Source: Bacteroidia bacterium (GTDB taxonomy: Bacteria > Bacteroidota > Bacteroidia > Cytophagales > Cyclobacteriaceae). From it: 64,000 nucleotides of DNA. The notes under the pieces were generated by a model that was given only the letters and a program-made list of their open reading frames with translations, had not been told where the DNA came from and did no database searches. Below are positions 62,737 through 64,000 of the stretch, piece after piece; positions within the stretch are counted from its first letter, which is position 1, and every line of letters starts with the position of its first letter. The stretch is from contig JAUIAO010000015.1 in NCBI GenBank assembly GCA_030425425.1, positions 1 through 64,000 of the forward strand, in the 5' to 3' direction. The translations under genes and the position numbers were made by a program.

Positions 62737-64000
62737 TTATTTAGAGTATTTATGTTCTTCCTCTACGGTCTCTAAATTGAACAGATCATTTAGTACATCA
62801 ACAAGTGTCTCTTGTTCTCCACGCTTACATGCAGCCTTCAGCTGTAAAACAGGCAGTTTGATGACTTTTTGAATAATATTTTTGGTAGCCTGATCCAATA
62901 TTTTAGAATGCTTTTCATCTATTTTTCCCAGGTAGCGCTCCAGCTCTTGTTTCCTGATATCATCAAGTGCCAATTTTAGCTTTTTGATGGTAGGAGAAAT
63001 TTCCATCTCCTGAGACCAGTTACTAAACTCAGAAATACTTTCTTGTATGATTTTTTTCACATCCTGAACAGAATGCTTTCTTCTGTCGATAGCTTCATTG
63101 GCTTTCAATTGTAACTGATCCACATTATAAAGCAATATTCCAGGGGCTCGATCTACGTCCTCAGAAATACTCCTTGGTACTGATAAATCTATAAAAAGCT
63201 TCGGCTGTACCTTTTCACCCAACATCTCCATATTTATAATAGGAGATTCAGAACGTACCGCACTGATCACGACTTGACTGTGCTCTACATAGTCGGCAAG
63301 TTGTGTCATAGATGCTGATTGAAAACCAAATCTCTCTGCCATTTCCACGGCCTTGCTCTCCGTTCTATTGATCAATGTAACTTCGGCTTGCACTTCTTTC
63401 AGGTTTTCAGCAACATTCTCACCAATCTCACCTAAGCCTACAATTAAAATCTTAGGGTTGGTGAAATTCATGATAAACTTCTCAGCAATACCTACGGATG
63501 AAGAGGCAACGGAAGCGTTACCATCTTTGAATGGAGTCTCCTGAACGACCCTCTTATTAGTATAAAAAATAGTGTGTAATAAACGATGCAAGAATGGCCC
63601 TGCCATGTGCTCATCACATGTCCACTGATAGGCTTTTTTCACCTGGTTACTAATCTGAATATCTCCCAGCACCATAGAGTCTAACCCCATAGAAACCTCA
63701 AAAAGCTGATTAATGGCTTCAAAATGACCGAACCTTTGAAAATAAGAACCAGCAGAGTTATTAATTAGCCCATGAAAGACGTCTATGAGCTTGATCAGGT
63801 TTTCGGTAACATCCTCGGACGCGAAATAATAGATTTCTGTCCTGTTACAAGTAGATAATATCAAAGCCTCTTCGACTCCAAGAATGTCTCGCATCTGAAG
63901 AAGAAACTTTTTTGTTTGTTCTTCATCAAAAGTCACTGACTCCCGGATCTCCAACGGAGTATTTTTATATGATAAACCTACAGCTCTGAAATTCTCTTGC
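62737..64000 (-). CDS. hemA: Glutamyl-tRNA reductase, 5' end outside window
   Basis: HemA reduces glutamyl-tRNA to glutamate semialdehyde, the first step of the C5 haem pathway. The visible 420 codons begin inside the N-terminal domain (ENFRAVGLSYKNTPLEIRES), so the reading frame continues past the window edge. The catalytic Cys lies in LSTCNRTEIYYF. Then follow QIKKAYQ-like sequence (ISNQVKKAYQWTCD), the NADPH site VGLGEIGENVAENLKE and the dimerisation helix near LERYLGKIDEKHSKIL. An in-frame TTG at 63954 could be mistaken for the start, but family homology extends upstream of it. Confidence 0.96.
   Translation of the reverse strand, partial: QENFRAVGLSYKNTPLEIRESVTFDEEQTKKFLLQMRDILGVEEALILSTCNRTEIYYFASEDVTENLIKLIDVFHGLINNSAGSYFQRFGHFEAINQLFEVSMGLDSMVLGDIQISNQVKKAYQWTCDEHMAGPFLHRLLHTIFYTNKRVVQETPFKDGNASVASSSVGIAEKFIMNFTNPKILIVGLGEIGENVAENLKEVQAEVTLINRTESKAVEMAERFGFQSASMTQLADYVEHSQVVISAVRSESPIINMEMLGEKVQPKLFIDLSVPRSISEDVDRAPGILLYNVDQLQLKANEAIDRRKHSVQDVKKIIQESISEFSNWSQEMEISPTIKKLKLALDDIRKQELERYLGKIDEKHSKILDQATKNIIQKVIKLPVLQLKAACKRGEQETLVDVLNDLFNLETVEEEHKYSK

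Noticed and set aside
63352-63954. TTG at 63954 as the hemA start
   Set aside because: The frame continues to the window edge with family sequence (ENFRAVGLSYKNTPLEIRES), so the TTG is an internal leucine codon.
1-64000. Search for rRNA, tRNA, CRISPR repeats, transposase genes and phage genes
   Set aside because: No regularly spaced repeats, cloverleaf sequences, rRNA-like stretches, transposase motifs or phage structural genes were recognised by eye; tRNAs in particular could be missed without a covariance search.

Overview
This 64 kb window is one continuous piece of chromosome from a Bacteroidota bacterium, most probably a free-living Cytophagales-type organism. The basis is gene content: the type IX secretion genes porU and porV, a short housekeeping sigma factor without region 1.1, a TonB receptor paired with a DUF4249 lipoprotein, three 7TMR-DISM sensor kinases, a DnaJ with half of the usual zinc-binding motifs, TAnnTTTG-like -7 promoter boxes, few Shine-Dalgarno sequences and several TTG/GTG starts. 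I see no rRNA, tRNA, CRISPR array, prophage or insertion sequence. The genus is inference.

Layout. 1-7000: the start of a lipoprotein gene, a CBS-domain protein, a MacB-type permease, prfB (release factor 2, read through a programmed +1 frameshift), an MFS exporter whose start overlaps prfB, and a YhhN-type membrane enzyme. 7000-13000 (minus strand): a secreted protein, dnaJ-grpE, obgE, adk, hpt and an M42-like peptidase (protein folding, ribosome assembly, purine metabolism). 13000-24700: a small membrane protein, serine dehydratase, hemE, two tandem paralogous hybrid histidine kinases behind hldA and an aminotransferase, an outer-membrane beta-barrel and rpoD. 25000-34300: TonB receptor plus DUF4249 lipoprotein, MFS, SDR, a NarL-type two-component pair and a MATE pump.

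34300-43000 is the most accessory-looking part. A ParE-type toxin-antitoxin pair lies between two copies of the 5' leader of the MATE gene. Then come a secreted protein with YwqK-like repeats, a Nudix enzyme, a DUF4198 protein, rnhB, an outer-membrane protein and a CsaA-like protein. Next is a divergent signalling cluster (SiaC/DUF1987 and a STAS-like protein on one side; a roadblock-like protein and a SpoIIE/PP2C phosphatase on the other) around a palindromic intergenic region.

43000-64000: xth, gcvT, comB, YciI, DUF2721, MazG, a lipoprotein, DUF2911, YicC, a large protein joining a degenerate peptidase, a beta-propeller and an Omp85-like barrel, an FAD oxidoreductase, an MBL hydrolase, pssA, porU-porV, a catalytically dead M16 homologue, a WG-repeat protein and hemA, whose 5' end lies outside the window.

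Most of the region is housekeeping plus envelope biogenesis and signalling. The observations most worth a second look are the prfB recoding site, the SiaC/STAS/roadblock/PP2C cluster, the toxin-antitoxin pair bracketed by a duplicated leader, and the pseudo-peptidase/propeller/barrel fusion.
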